Shown piece after piece: positions 1 through 11,870 of a DNA stretch of 64,000 nucleotides; within the stretch, counting starts at the first letter, position 1; the number at the start of each line of letters is the position of its first letter. The notes below the pieces were generated by a model. The model ran no database searches. It saw only the letters and a program-made list of their open reading frames with translations, and was not told where the DNA came from. The translations under genes and the position numbers were made by a program. The DNA is from Dicaeum eximium (lineage: Eukaryota; Chordata; Aves; Passeriformes; Dicaeidae), in NCBI GenBank assembly GCA_013396995.1, contig VWZP01010162.1, positions 972,261 through 1,036,260 of the forward strand, read 5' to 3'.

Positions 1-756
1 GACATTTAAGTAGCTTCTTATTTAGCTAGAACTAAATCCTTGTATTCTCCATTCAAATATCTCCACTGCTTTGCTATTCATGTACTCAAGTACTCCATTA
101 CATAATAACAGAAACAAGATTGTAAAATTCACAAGCATTAACAGTTTTTTCAGGTATTTTTTCCCCTCTGATCAGATTCCTTCCTAAGTGTTTGATAGCT
201 TAAAAAAAATGAAGACAGGCAGAAGTTTAGCAGTAGCAGATCATCTCAAATGATTTCTCCTTTTTCCATTCAACTGATTCCACCAACCAACACACAGTAG
301 CTGAAAATTATCTCAGCATAACAAATCCACTGCTAAAAATGGAAATGAGAAACAATGATTTATTTCAACATGGTAACGTTAATTACCAAAAAGCAATTCA
401 AGTGTCTTGTGTTTTGTCATTTTCTTTAAACCAGCCGACAAGACAGCTACAGTCAGTTTGAATAGAATGTTGCCCCAAAGCCGAAAATCATGAGCATCTT
501 TTACTAGTGAGCTTATTAGATGGATCACTGAAAGAGAAGAGCAATCCAAATCAGTGTTGTAAGCATCCTAATTTAGATTTGTTTCTGTATCAGAAAGCAA
601 CTTGCTTCCTCCCAAAGTCACAGAGGCTCTTCAGGCTGCAGACAGAATAGACACAAGAGTCTGGTGGTACGGTTGGTTTCCCCCTCAGCAGCAGAGCAGC
701 CACATGCCCTAGTGAGTGCCTGATCTCTGATCAAGCCAAGTAAAGCCTCTTGCACT
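1..756. other. Unique AT-rich sequence, no gene seen
   Basis: No open frame of note and no repeat that I recognise. The sequence is AT-rich with scattered TAAT cores. It becomes slightly more GC-rich toward the CR1 copy that follows. Confidence 0.5.
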
Positions 757-1168
757 CGTACCTGGACTCCCACAAATCCTGTTAGGAGCGGCTGAGGGAG
801 CTGGGGTTGTTAAACCTTAAGAAAAGGAGGGGGAACTTTACTACTCTCTACAACTACCAGAAATGAGGTTGTAGCAAGGTGGGGGTCGCCCTGTTTTCCC
901 AGGTAGCAAGTGACAGGACAAGACAAAATGGCCTCAAGTTGCATCAGGAGAGGCTTAGACTAGATATTAGGAAAAAATCTTCATTAAAAGGGTGGTCAAG
1001 CACTGGAACAGGCTGCTGAGTTCACTGCCCCTGGAGCTATTTAGAAGATGTGTAGATGTGGCACTTTGGGACATGGTTTAGTAGTGAGCTTGGCAGTGCT
1101 GGGTTAATGGTTGGACTCAATGATCTCAGAGGTCTTTTCCAATCTAAATAATTATGTGATTGTATGAT
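757..1168 (+). mobile_element. CR1 LINE, 5'-truncated 3' end
   Basis: This is the 3' end of a chicken-repeat-1 (CR1) non-LTR retrotransposon. From about 772 the text follows the CR1 consensus: a 'gagcggctgagggagctggg' block, then the segments for the end of ORF2, then 'ggttggactcaatgatctc' and 'ggtcttttccaatctaaa'. It closes with the family's short 8-bp-type tail, here degenerate ('attatgtgattgtatgat'). CR1 copies are normally 5'-truncated, as here, because reverse transcription stops early. The reading frame is broken by small indels and stops, so the copy is inactive. The 5' edge is uncertain by about 15 bp. CR1 usually leaves no clear target duplication, and I see none. Confidence 0.9.
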
Positions 1169-2045
1169 ATCCTTACTGAACTGCCTTTGACCAGGACTAT
1201 ATTACAACCTTAAAACCAGATGTTTGAAATCAAGAGATACTGACCTTATACGCTCTACAAGGGGCAAACCACATGTGACAAATACATGCCCTGAAAACTT
1301 GCTGTCCTGATGGAGCACTCTCCAGCAAGACTGTGAGTCAGTGCCAGCCTTACAGCAGAGACCTTGCCTCATAGCCACCACCATGGCCCAGCCTCTGAGT
1401 GAGCCCCTGGGAGACACCTTATTGCCCTGACCAGGCTTCCTTTCAAAGAAGCACCTTTATGGGGCAGAAAAAAGAGTCGTCCCATGCTGTGTTCCTGTAA
1501 AATGTAAAAGTGTGACACACCAGGCATCAGTGGCAGCAGGTCACCACAGCTTGGAGTGTGCTTGTTCATAAATCATCAGCATAATACTTCTTCACACATA
1601 GCTGGTTGTGTCTCGTTAACATGTCGGTGTGGTGCTACACAAACAGAAGGCAGGGGGAAGCTGAGGCCAGGGAGAGCATGCATAAAATGGAACATGCCCA
1701 ATGGATAACCTACAAAATAAGTGGAATATGTGTGTCATCAGTTCATGTGTTGAAAATGAGAAGTCTCATCCTTCACTTTGCAGCTCCAGTGTTGTGCCAT
1801 TAAGAACCACTGGGAAGTTCTCCTGTATCACTCTGCCTAAACTCCACTGCAGTTTCACAGGTTACAAAAATAAATGGGTAGTTTTTGGTGAAAGATGAAG
1901 GAAAAAGGACACAATGATGACCTTTTGTGATATTTTTATCTTTTCAACAAAATTGTCAAGTCAAAGTTAGATGAAATAAATAAAAACTCAGGAAAGGGAA
2001 GAAAGAAAACACTGTAAATATAAGAGGAGAAACCAGCACACAACT
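1169..2045. other. Unique sequence, no gene seen
   Basis: Somewhat GC-richer up to about 1560, then AT-rich. Short frames on both strands (up to 71 codons) have no recognisable protein. No repeat recognised. Confidence 0.4.
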
Positions 2046-2084
2046 ACCAGTACTAATTTAGGATTAGTACTAATTAGTACTGGT
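2046..2084. repeat. Inverted repeat, 12-bp perfect arms
   Basis: The left arm 'accagtactaat' (2046-2057) and the right arm 'attagtactggt' (2073-2084) are exact reverse complements around a 15-nt spacer. The spacer holds a further 'attagtactaa' that could compete for pairing. No role can be assigned. Confidence 0.85.
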
Positions 2085-3773
2085 CTTAAAAGGAACATAA
2101 ATGCACAGCTTGGGATATTCCACATTTATCCATGTCTAATAGCTTCAGCGCCTATCATTCTCCAGTCAAAAATTCCGAGGGAATTCTTCAACTTTTTTTC
2201 TTTAGCACTGGCTGCAGCATTTGTCTGTTCTTCATAATTTCCTCAGATAAAATTTCTCACAGAACTCACTCTCTGACAGACATAAAAGTCTTTTCTTTGA
2301 TGGCAGCAGAGAGTTTTACCAGGAAAAAAGGAACTACCTCCGTTTTGTTATACCTGAACATTCATTTGAGGGATATAGAGCCCATTTTTCTTGCCCTGTG
2401 TCAGAAAGTGTCAGAAAGCTAAAAAAAAAGAAAAAAACCTAATTATGTGATCCCCAGTGAAAAAGATCCCAAACAGCTGGAAGAATTCTTGAGATCTTCC
2501 CTCTCTGCTCTTAACACCAAACGGGACTGCTAACATGGAGCAACCTTTATTCCTTTCCTTGCATGTCCTGATAAGGACACTGAACTCCCACACAGATTTA
2601 ACAAATGGAGAAGCAGGAGGGTATATAGCAAAGGCCCTTAAACCCCAGTGTACTCCCACTGTTCATTTGCCAGAGAACACAAAGCTCTTCCTGCTGAGAG
2701 TCAGGCCATCAGTGGCTGAGGAGAAGATGCCCCCTGGGACAGCAGGCCCTTCTCTCATGGCTGGGTGGACAACCTTCCCAATGTGAGCCTCCATTCACCG
2801 CTGGATCTGCAGTCAGGCAAGTGTGATACCTCTGCTCCCCCTCATAACTTCTCAGAGGAACAACAGAGAGGAGTTAACAAGCAAGGGAATGGCAGAAGGA
2901 TTGCTTCAATTTGGAGATATTAGCCTTGCTCAATAAAATAGTGCTCAGCAGACACAGTAACTGGGGAAGGACAAATGGTTTAGGATATAACACCAGACTG
3001 TTTCTCCTCTAGGGGCAGTCAAGTAGTTGGAAAGTAAAATATTAAAATAAAGTTGTTGGATCGAAGAAAAAGAGAAAAGAGAAAAGAATTACATTTTCCC
3101 ACTCCCAGGAACCGTGGTAAGGCTAACTGTCCCTAGTCTGCTAAAAGCATATAAAATCTTCAGCCTTGCAGGAGTCCACAAATGAAAACTTAATAGAAAT
3201 TTCTGAACCCATCTTATTCCTTAAAGTGGAAATGAATTATTCACATTTGGCCTTAGCGAGCTTTTTCACTGCTTCAGTCTTTAGAAACTTTATTTCTTTG
3301 CCCAGCATCTGCCTAATATTTTTTTTTTAAGTCTTAGGACAGTGCCAATGCCTCTGGTGGAAATCTTCACAAAGTGAGTTATATCTACTGTCCTTCCAGG
3401 AGATAAGCAGAGAGGATCTCTTTCTCATGCAGAGTACCACACATAGGGGTTTTACAATCAGATACACTCAGAAGAAGACAAAATGTGAAAAATACAAATG
3501 GATAATAGTTTTCCCCTGAGTTTTAAATAATACATAAAAACTGCCACATTTTTAAAGGTAATAAAGCAATCATGATCAAAATGCCTGTGTCTTTACCTTA
3601 TTCTTTTTTTGTAAACTTTGCCCTGATTTAAACAATAATCTTATTTTTGTGGCTGATCTCTGTTGAGTATCAAATGAATCAATCTTCTATTCTTTCAATC
3701 TAAAATGGTCTTGGTGATTGTTAATAGAAGATTTAAAGGAAAACAAAATGCTATTTGTCATTTCTCTTTTCAG
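2085..3773. other. Unique AT-rich sequence, no gene seen
   Basis: Contains short frames on both strands (up to 96 codons, 2132-2422) with no recognisable product. There are a few homopolymer runs (A at 2422, T at 3321). Nothing else is supported. Confidence 0.4.
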
Positions 3774-3913
3774 CACCAAAGAAGTCACTGGGAACTGAAA
3801 GAAACTATGGATTATACAGAGCACTGGCATTGGCTTCATTTACACTTCTGGTCTTTACACAATGGTTACTTTCCAATTACAGAAACGAGGATAAAAGAAT
3901 TTGCCAACTGCTG
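3774..3913 (+). other. Exon-like stretch, unproven
   Basis: A pyrimidine-rich tract ending in 'tttctcttttcag' (acceptor-like, AG at 3772-3773) precedes a 140-nt stretch that stays open in one frame. The stretch ends at 'ctg|gtgaaa', a weak donor. The frame encodes a basic segment, a hydrophobic run of about 18 residues (ALALASFTLLVFTQWLL) and then a polar segment. I do not recognise the protein. Acceptor-like sites are common in noncoding DNA, the donor is poor, and no neighbouring exon was found. This is probably chance. Confidence 0.12.
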
Positions 3914-4854
3914 GTGAAATTCTTCCTCCAAAGCTACTTGCCACTTTTCTTTCTAATATATTTTGAAATAAATAAGACAGGTTTTTAATACAATTTAAGA
4001 TTAAGAATCACATATTTTTTGCTAAGAAAGTTAAGAAGCACATGCTTAAAAATTACCCATAAGCATTCCTATCCTGGCAAAAAGAAGACATGCTATCCAC
4101 ATTAAGCTAACGATTGACAGCAGACAATTTCACAATAATATTTTCAGATAGATTCTTTTCTCCCTGTGACAAGTTTGTGTGGTCACAGAATCTTCCTTTC
4201 ACCAGACTAATACTTAAGCTTCTATCTTTCTTTGTCTGCTAGTTCTGCTCTGTCAAATCTAGTAATATCCATTATATTGCTAAAGTCTTATAAAAAGAAA
4301 CAGGTTACCCAAAAAGGAAACATTATGGTCTATTCCATTAAACACAGTAAAACTTTAGATCTCACATAAAAATAGGTCATCCAATTACATGGCAAAAATG
4401 ACATTTTTTCATTGTCCAGTACACAATATATTTACAGGAAAATTACCAGAAACTTCTCAGCTGTATCAGATCTGAACCTTATATTTAGATGCAGTCATAT
4501 ATTACTGCTGATAATGTGATGCCAGTGAATAGATTGGAATTTTTCACTGTCCTTTATCAAGATAAATTGTTCTGTCAATAGCAAATGGCTGGCAAGTATT
4601 AACACTCTGCACACTATATGACTTTTCATTCCAAGCAAAAATTGTATTTAATGCTTTTTCACAAAATCCATGGCCGTGACTATCCCTATTACCTATTTAA
4701 CTACCTTTTAAAAGGAGGATTTATTTCTGCAAATTAGGATCTGGGTAACAAGACGGTATCATGCATCATAAACTTTAAGTCAATACAAGGCAGGACACTT
4801 GCAGTTCAAATGGGGAAATACCTTTCTCTCATCATTTGGCCATCCAATAGCATT
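3914..4854. other. Unique AT-rich sequence, no gene seen
   Basis: AT-rich with no repeat and no frame above the noise. Confidence 0.45.
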
Positions 4855-5600
4855 ACCAAGCTGTGGTGGGAGCAGCTGCTCAGAGCAGAACTTTATCTTG
4901 GCGTTCTTCCACCTACACCGCCACCACATCCCACAGTAGCCATTTGCTCATTGGCCTATTACTTTCAATAGGTATTCCAGTAATTGGCTATTTCACACTT
5001 GTAAGGCTCAAACTGGCAGAGTGCAAAGGGCAGCCAACCAGCCTGTCAGGGTCCTGCACACCAGCCATCCATCAATTATCATCTGCTATTACAAGACACA
5101 GCAAATGCTCTGAAACCTTGTTGGCTTGGATCAGCTTTGCTATGAGCGTAATTTATCCCCAAACCATGTTAAGTTCCTATCTGAAGAGTGAGGAGGTTGC
5201 TATGAAATGAGTAACATGTTTGTTGGTTGGCATGTGCTGGGGAGGGAGGCAGAGGGGGTGACCGTGTTGATTAACTGGAGGATTGTAGCTTCTGCTGGGT
5301 TCTGTGGCCACCTGCTGTCCGACACCCACTCCTTTTGCTAAGAAATACTCAAAAACAGAAAAATACAGTTTGTTTTATAAATTATGACTTCAAAGGAAAA
5401 AAACAGGTCTCGCCTACAGCAGCCCAGAAAGGCTGGGTACACGGATGGTATTTGTTGTAAATTGTTCTGTATCTGTGTTTATGACAGAGAGAAACACATC
5501 TGAAGAAAAAAAGGGTAAAAGCATTACGTAGTTTAGAAAGTTACAGTGATTGTAATACTAATCCCTTTTCTGCTTTAACCTGACAGTCTGAGAGGCTCCA
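4855..5600. promoter_or_regulatory. Candidate conserved noncoding element
   Basis: A stretch of more balanced composition, free of recognisable repeats. It keeps occasional CpGs and has many TAAT/ATTA and TGATTAA-like homeodomain-type cores, such as 'gagcgtaatttatcccc' near 5146 and 'gttgattaactgg' near 5265. A 115-codon frame (4863-5210) runs through its first half but has no recognisable domain. The call is by texture only, because conservation cannot be judged from one sequence. Confidence 0.3.
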
Positions 5601-7340
5601 TTTGCAATGAAATCAGATCATTTTATTCTGCATCTTTCCATGACAGGCTTTTTCATTACTCCTATTTAAAAAGCAGAAAGGCATACAAAATCTTTGCCTA
5701 TCTTATTTCCTATTCACTAGATGTTCCAATTCTAGGTAATATCATTTAATGGTGGCTGGGGCTTATTATCTACCAGCTTCCTGTACAAACAACCCAGGCA
5801 ACTTCTTCCCAAAGGCCAAATTGATCTGTTGATATACAAAGTGCTAATATACAAAGTGGTCTCTCGCCTTGCAAGTACTTACCTTGAGCAAAGTAAATGA
5901 TTTTTAAAAATAAACAAACTCCTCTATTATATGTGCTAACAAAATCCCAGGTACTTAAAAAAGATGAGAAAAAAATCACATACTTGTTAAGGGCAAAGTG
6001 ATTTAGAAAGCTGATAAGGATGTTTAAAAATCAATTCTGAACTTTGAGAGGACATGACTAAGGCTCTTAATAAATCCACCTTCAAATAAATCTAAGAGTA
6101 ACGCACCCTTACTAGTTGAATAAATGAAGTGACACTGGCGCATTTCTAATTGTAATACATCACAAGATAATCTGTCAAGCCACAAGTGTTCAGGTCCTGT
6201 CACCCTTATTCATCCATTATTTATACATAACCTTCATTGCCAGTGAATCTTCATGAAGTATAGCTTGCTATCCAAATGAACCATTTTAGTCACTCAGCAG
6301 ATACAGTCAGGAATCAAACCGTACAAATTCTCCAAAATAGCTGTTACTCTGCTGGAGAGAGAGTTCAGAAAGGAACAAACATGCAGAAGCCACAACTGTT
6401 TTCTGCTTTGTTTAATGGACTGAAGAGCTAACAGCCCTGTGTCTTTGCAGTGGACTTTGGGGCATACCCTGCTGCCAAAGCTTGCTTCATATTCATTTCA
6501 AGATGCTATCTGGGGTCTCTCTAGCCTTTATTTCTTTATCCTATTTCAGACAGAGAGGCTTACCTAGAAACACATCTCAGTGCTCTTAACAGCATCTGCT
6601 GTGGTAATAGGCAAGCAAACTAATGGAGCAGTGCAGTTTTCTTACTCCAAACTTGCCAAAGATGTGTGAAGGGCAAACAGTTGGACATATTTACATACAT
6701 TCATGATCCAGAAAGTCTCAGTTCAGCAGCTGCTGTAGCAAAGGCAATTCTTTCCTTTTAGCCTGCTCCACAAGCACAGCTCTGCTTCACATCCTGCTGA
6801 GAATGATGGGTAGTTTGCAGGGAAAGCCACCAGAGCAATAGCCTGGCTGCTTTTTTTTCGCTGACTCTTATGTTAATAACTGAAATCACAAATTCTTAAT
6901 CACCATTTTATTGAAGAAGAAACAGGGATTCCTCCCCCTGTTCCTCTTCTTCCCCCAAGGCACACATAGACACTTTCTAAATGCGAGAATTAAGATGCAC
7001 AATTCACAGTATTTCAGCAGTTCAGCCAGGACCTCTGCTTAACTCAGGAGGCTGCAATAACAACCACAATCTGTTTCAGGCATGCAGCACTAGAAAATTA
7101 AAGGTTCTGTAAATTACATGGCTATATTCCTCCCACAGCCCAATTAAAGGCTTTATTATTTGTCAATAAAGTACCAAATAAAAAAGGTATCCTCCAGATA
7201 AGGCAGCTGTTGCTATTTGGCTCTGGTGAACCTTTATTTGTGTTCTGTAGGTTTGCAGCATGAAAGTTGCTGATAGGCCATGCATGTTATTACCAGGTGG
7301 CCCACAGAAATGCTCGTGTCCCCAGGGCCAAGTCCTCGAC
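5601..7340. other. Unique sequence, parts enhancer-like, no gene seen
   Basis: AT-rich single-copy sequence. The segments 6080-6300 and 6840-7310 have the same mixed, TAAT-bearing texture as the candidate conserved element at 4855. Near 7290, 'accaggtggcc' resembles part of a CTCF core, but a single weak match is not meaningful. Short minus-strand frames here are not recognisable. Confidence 0.35.
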
Positions 7341-7385
7341 AGCACACATCTTTTCCAGCACACATCTTTTCCAGCACACACACAG
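7341..7385. repeat. Short tandem repeat, 16-bp unit, about 2.5 copies
   Basis: The unit 'agcacacatcttttcc' occurs at 7341-7356 and 7357-7372 without change. It is followed by a partial copy that degenerates into a short CA run. Confidence 0.9.
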
Positions 7386-8227
7386 TCTACTCACATGCGG
7401 CGTGATTCGTGTTATCGCGCTCTGCCTCTGAAGCTCTGAAACAGCAGACACTGCCTCCCCTTTAGCACAGCATTCTCCACCAGCCACTGACCCCTGTACT
7501 GAGCCAAGACCTGCTCTGGCTGGCCCTTGGTATGATGTTGGTATGCCCAAGAGTGTTGAAAGATATTAGGAAGAGTTTTCCCTGTCTACTTTCTACTTAA
7601 AAGAAAAAAGGATCAGGTCACTGAGCAATACCCTCATCCTGCTGAGAGTTGTTATCACCCATTCCTAGGCAAAACTGTTTGGCTGCTATTGCTGTCTCTG
7701 ATGCCCACATTCTGCCCCTTCCCTGGTCCCCAGCTTCACAGAAGTAACTTTGCAGAGCTGAAGTTTCTCTCTTCTTCCTTATCACCTCTTTTTTTTTTTT
7801 TNCATTTAAAGAGCAATGGCTTATGGGCTTTTACTACGGCTGTATGTTTGCATCCCTAGGAAATGGTAACAGCACTCAGGAACTGAGGCATTAAGACATC
7901 AACACAGCATCCCCATAGCTTAATGTGCACAATTCTCTCCCCTTCCCTGGCTTTTTTAATTTCAGGCACTTCTTACTTCTTGTTTGGGCTTCTAAGTGAT
8001 ACAAGTGTGTAATTAGTGAAAAAAGGCATTAACATCTGCAAGGCGCCCTTCAAACATCAAAAAATCAAGCTATGCAAGTCTGCTTGCTGTTTCTTGCAAT
8101 CACAATATTAATTTCTTACTTTTGGGGAAAAATAACATTCCTGTATTTCACAGACGATGGCAGAGTTAAAAATTAATTTAAGATGATAATGCTACATGAA
8201 AATAAAAACCTCCTCTGATTGAATTTC
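7386..8227. other. Unique sequence with a T-tract and one undetermined base
   Basis: No gene or known repeat is seen. A run of T (about 7789-7801) ends in the window's only undetermined base (N at 7802), probably a sequencing or polishing problem at the homopolymer. Confidence 0.6.
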
Positions 8228-8263
8228 AAGGACTCTTCTGTTTAACTAGCTTCAAGAGTCCTT
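8228..8263. repeat. Inverted repeat, 10-bp arms, followed by T-tract
   Basis: Arms 'aaggactctt' (8228-8237) and 'aagagtcctt' (8254-8263) are exact reverse complements around 16 nt. The plus strand continues into a run of T to 8267. The shape is like an intrinsic terminator, but in nuclear DNA no such role is implied. A T-run can stop RNA polymerase III, yet no pol III promoter is recognisable upstream. Confidence 0.8.
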
Positions 8264-8310
8264 TTTTTGATCATAATAAAATTATTTGCCATATGGTTCA
8301 GATGCTTGTG

Positions 8311-8331
8311 ATCCTCTCTCAATGAGAGGAT
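8311..8331. repeat. Small hairpin, 8-bp arms
   Basis: 'atcctctc' (8311-8318) pairs with 'gagaggat' (8324-8331) around a 5-nt loop. Confidence 0.75.
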
Positions 8332-8646
8332 TATGCATGAGATATAATGCCTACTGTAGCTGCAGCCAAGCACACAGCTGGCTCTGATAATGCCAACAAA
8401 TGGCTTCATCTATCTCAATGTCACGTAGGAGCTGGCGCGATGTGAATCAGCCTAGAGTACAATTAAAATCTACATCATCTGTGAGAAAGGTGATGGAGGT
8501 TCTGACATCAGAGCTGTGCCAGATTCATCCTCTTTCCATTGTAACAGAAGAAACACGTTGCCCCTTTCACCCTGTCACACTAATGACGTGCTTTGCACAT
8601 CCCTTCCTCTGCACATTAAAGGTAGTAAATCAGGGAGACTCCTATT

Positions 8647-8663
8647 TAAAGGCTTCGCCTTTA
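8647..8663. repeat. Tight hairpin, 7-bp arms, 3-nt loop
   Basis: 'taaaggc' (8647-8653), loop 'ttc', 'gccttta' (8657-8663). It lies inside the candidate conserved element. Confidence 0.75.
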
Positions 8664-8790
8664 TCTGACGTTCAGTAACGAAGACAATTTCTAAATTTAA
8701 GTGCATTCCTCGTTCCCTCCTCTGTGGTGAGATAATGCCACTTGAAGTCTATGAGTGAAATATGCATAGAGGAGTTTATGATCCATATGG

Positions 8791-8798
8791 ATGCAAAT
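8791..8798 (+). promoter_or_regulatory. Octamer (POU-factor) consensus ATGCAAAT
   Basis: An exact match to the octamer motif bound by POU-domain factors, closely preceded by 'atatgcat' (near 8759) and 'ccatatgg' (8783). One 8-bp match is expected about once per strand in 64 kb of random sequence. It gains weight only from its place in an enhancer-like stretch. Confidence 0.3.
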
Positions 8799-9520
8799 TG
8801 TGACAGTAAGCAAGAATTTCCTTGTTTTAGCTCCACAATATTTAGTCACACTAATAAAACCAGGCTTGCAAATCCATTTCTTCCACCAAACCAAATTTTA
8901 TTGCAGAAAATGGCCATAATTCGCAACAAACAAGCTTAGTATCAAGACACTGATGAACCTCCTCTTTTAGGGCTTTAAAGCTAGTGGAAACTTGGGCAAT
9001 TATTTTGTTTTATTGTTAGACTCATTAAAGGGAAAACCCACAAATACATTTTATTAGCATTTTTGACAACTTAACGTAAATATAAGACATAATTACTTAT
9101 GTCTGGCTCTCAAATTTTATTACAATCCAGGGTTCTATTAAAATATTTTAAACCTTTGGATATCAGAAATATAAAAGCTTGTCTGGTGGAATACGGCAAG
9201 ACACTAGCTAATGTTGTTTTGTCCTTTCTGTCAATTTAGCTGCATCAGTTTGTGTGGCACATTGCAAATGGTATTGCTAATCAATGCAATGTAGGCACTG
9301 GAAAATGAAGATATGCAGTTTTACACTCACTCGTGATCTTTACTGAGATGTAATCAAAGTCTCTTTAAAAATCTTTAATCACACAATATACACGCAGACC
9401 ATTTTCAACTATCTCCTGCTTACGACATAAGACTAAGTCTCAGTGCATGCTTCTGAATTACAGTGATAAATGTGTTTTTAAATGCCTTTGTTTTTACTAA
9501 ATAAGACAAAACACATCACA

Positions 9521-10932
9521 TTTGGCCTTCCATTGTGTTAGTCCATCTTAATATAATTTGTCATAATGATGTTACACCACCCTAAAATTGATATGTGCAA
9601 GTATTAAAATGTTGTTTTATGCACCAACATCAAAAATCTAAATCTGGGAACGCAATGCTCAATCTCTTGCCATAGGAAAACTTGCACCTTGTTGCTTTCT
9701 GTTAAGCAGTCAGTGGTAATAGGAGGTTTTGCCTACACATCAGCCTGCACGTCTGTAATGACACTGCTCTCTTAAGTTGATTTAGACAGAATGACAGCCA
9801 CATCCTCTTCCATAAGAGCTTACATGGTACAAGATTTGGAGAAGCATCCAGGTGACATAAAAATCTATTGTTTAATATGGCAAAAATTACAAAACTTTAA
9901 AATTAAAACCCATAAATCAACTCAGAGCTTCTAAGGAATACTTAAGAAAGCAGATGTCTCTAAAGTAAACGATGTAATCCTTGCAGTTGATGTAAAATGT
10001 CATTGCTCTCAGGGAAAAATAAACGAAAATCCAAGGAAAAGTTTTACTGCATCTGCTGGGTCTGTCTATATCTAAACTTACCAAACTACAGATAAATGAA
10101 ACAAAAAGCTGTGTGTGAAGGCTTCATGCTTCATTGATGATTCACATTCATGATTCATTCTGTGTTCTCTCAGACCTGACTCTTGCTTTTTTTTTTCCCC
10201 TTCCCAAATAATAACAGCTGGAAACTGCATAACAATGCAGCCACTTAAAATTCCGGTAGGAGCTCTTCACAACTGTACCAAAGAAACTTTGCCTTTGAAG
10301 ATAAGACACCTGCACTTATATCCAAGTTATGCTTTCCTCCTTTCCTTGAGTAGGTAAACACACAGTAGCCTATACCCAAGTCTGAAAATAAATTGCAAGA
10401 CCTCATAAAAGCAGCCACGCCAAGTGACAAATTGTCATTTGATGTGCATCTTTCAATAGTTCTGAAACAATTAAGTCAAACCACAAAAGGGTAAATAACA
10501 CAGAGCGAGAATTCAGTATATCAGTTAAGGTGGCAGATATACTTCAAACTGAGAAAAAAATGTCCTCCCATAATGTGAAAATGCCATTGAAAACTATTAA
10601 TACACTTCCTCTATAGTCCCAAAAATTGTGCTACAGCTACCCCAATTCATCTTTTGTACCCACTTTTATATACACCTCTGCACAGCTCCCAAAAATCCAG
10701 GAAATTAAGGCAATCTAACATATACAATACTGAAAAATATGTATCCAGGTGATATATTTGAAGAGAAAGATGCTCCTAAACAACAAAAATAACAGTTTTA
10801 GAAAACTAAACCTAACAGCAACAGAAAACCCTGTTAGCTAAATGTGGTGCTCTCAAGAAGACAACAAAATTATAATGCAAATAGAAGTAAAACAGGGACA
10901 CAGAAAGACCACCATCCTGACATATTAAAAAT
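9521..10932. other. Unique AT-rich sequence, no gene seen
   Basis: Single-copy AT-rich DNA with a T-run at about 10188-10196. No frame, repeat or motif worth calling. Confidence 0.45.
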
Positions 10933-10978
10933 TTGAAGGCTAAAAAGCCATTGACTTGAAGGTTAAAAAGCCAATGGA
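10933..10978. repeat. Tandem duplication, 23-bp unit, 2 copies
   Basis: Units at 10933-10955 and 10956-10978 both begin 'ttgaagg' and share 'taaaaagcca'. They match at 19 of 23 positions by eye, so the duplication is not recent. Confidence 0.8.
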
Positions 10979-11870
10979 AACTACAAAATTGCTAAAATAT
11001 TAATTTGAAACCACAGAGCAAAATTTGTAGAAGCAAGGCATCAGAAATTTTCTTATCTATGGTAGAGTGGAAGTTCTTGATGATATGTGACTTGGCCTAA
11101 GCCAACAATATATTTTTAGTATGTTATAATAAAAAGCAACCCATGGTAGAATAATTGTTCAAAGAAAATTAAGACAAAACTAATCTCAGCATTAGCTGCA
11201 GGAAGACAAAGAAGCAAATGAAGAAAAAACGGAGATGAGAATGACTAAAGGAATAAATATTCTGGTAATCTCATCCTTTAAGACGTGTGTGTACTTTTAC
11301 CTTGAAAATGTGCACAACAAAACTGAATTCTGCCAGCTACTGCACATACTGCCAGACCACTAAACTTTCCCTATTCTTAATAAGCAGAGTCAGAAAAAGG
11401 TTTCTTCCATCCAGGAGTAAAAAGGCAAAACCACTTAGTTAAATCCTCCCATCCCCAATGCACATACCTACAAGAGAACAAAACCTTTAATTCTTGAATG
11501 ATTTGGTGAAAATAGGAGAAATTAGATTAACAACATATAAAGACATGCAGACAAACCCATATTAGATAGGAAATAATGAAAAAACCTATTCTTTAGAAAA
11601 CAGATGGTGATTGCTGCCTCAGTGAAGACCTTGCATTTCTGCTTGCTGCTGAGGTCCTCACCACCAGCTGAGCACCTAGCTGCACACAGAAGCCAGAGGT
11701 GCTACGAAAGAAAACTTTTTTTCCATTGAGTAAACTGTAGTATTTTAAGACTTTTTGTTGTTTAAGATCAGAATATAATTCCCCTTAATATATTAAATAC
11801 TTCTTGATACATTATTTCAATCAAAATATCTACAAGTCTGGGTCCTTACAAGGTGCAAGAGGTACATTTT
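10979..11870. other. Unique AT-rich sequence, no gene seen
   Basis: Strongly A-rich on the plus strand. No open frame above 60 codons and no repeat recognised. Confidence 0.45.

Larger units (their letters stand above)
8332..9520. promoter_or_regulatory. Candidate conserved noncoding element cluster
   Basis: About 1.2 kb without recognisable repeats. It keeps isolated CpGs ('gctggcgcgatg' near 8431, 'tgacgttcagtaacg' near 8667) and is dense in homeodomain- and POU-type words. A perfect octamer lies at 8791-8798. Two overlapping frames (8400-8678, 8742-8939) are short and unrecognised. The texture matches developmental enhancer deserts of vertebrates, but this is inference from one sequence. 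Confidence 0.35.

Noticed and set aside
7288..7302. CTCF-like word 'accaggtggcc'
   Set aside because: Only a partial core match, with no flanking agreement. Too weak to list as a site.
8228..8270. Terminator-like hairpin followed by T-run
   Set aside because: Intrinsic terminators are a bacterial feature and this is vertebrate nuclear DNA. It is kept only as an inverted repeat.
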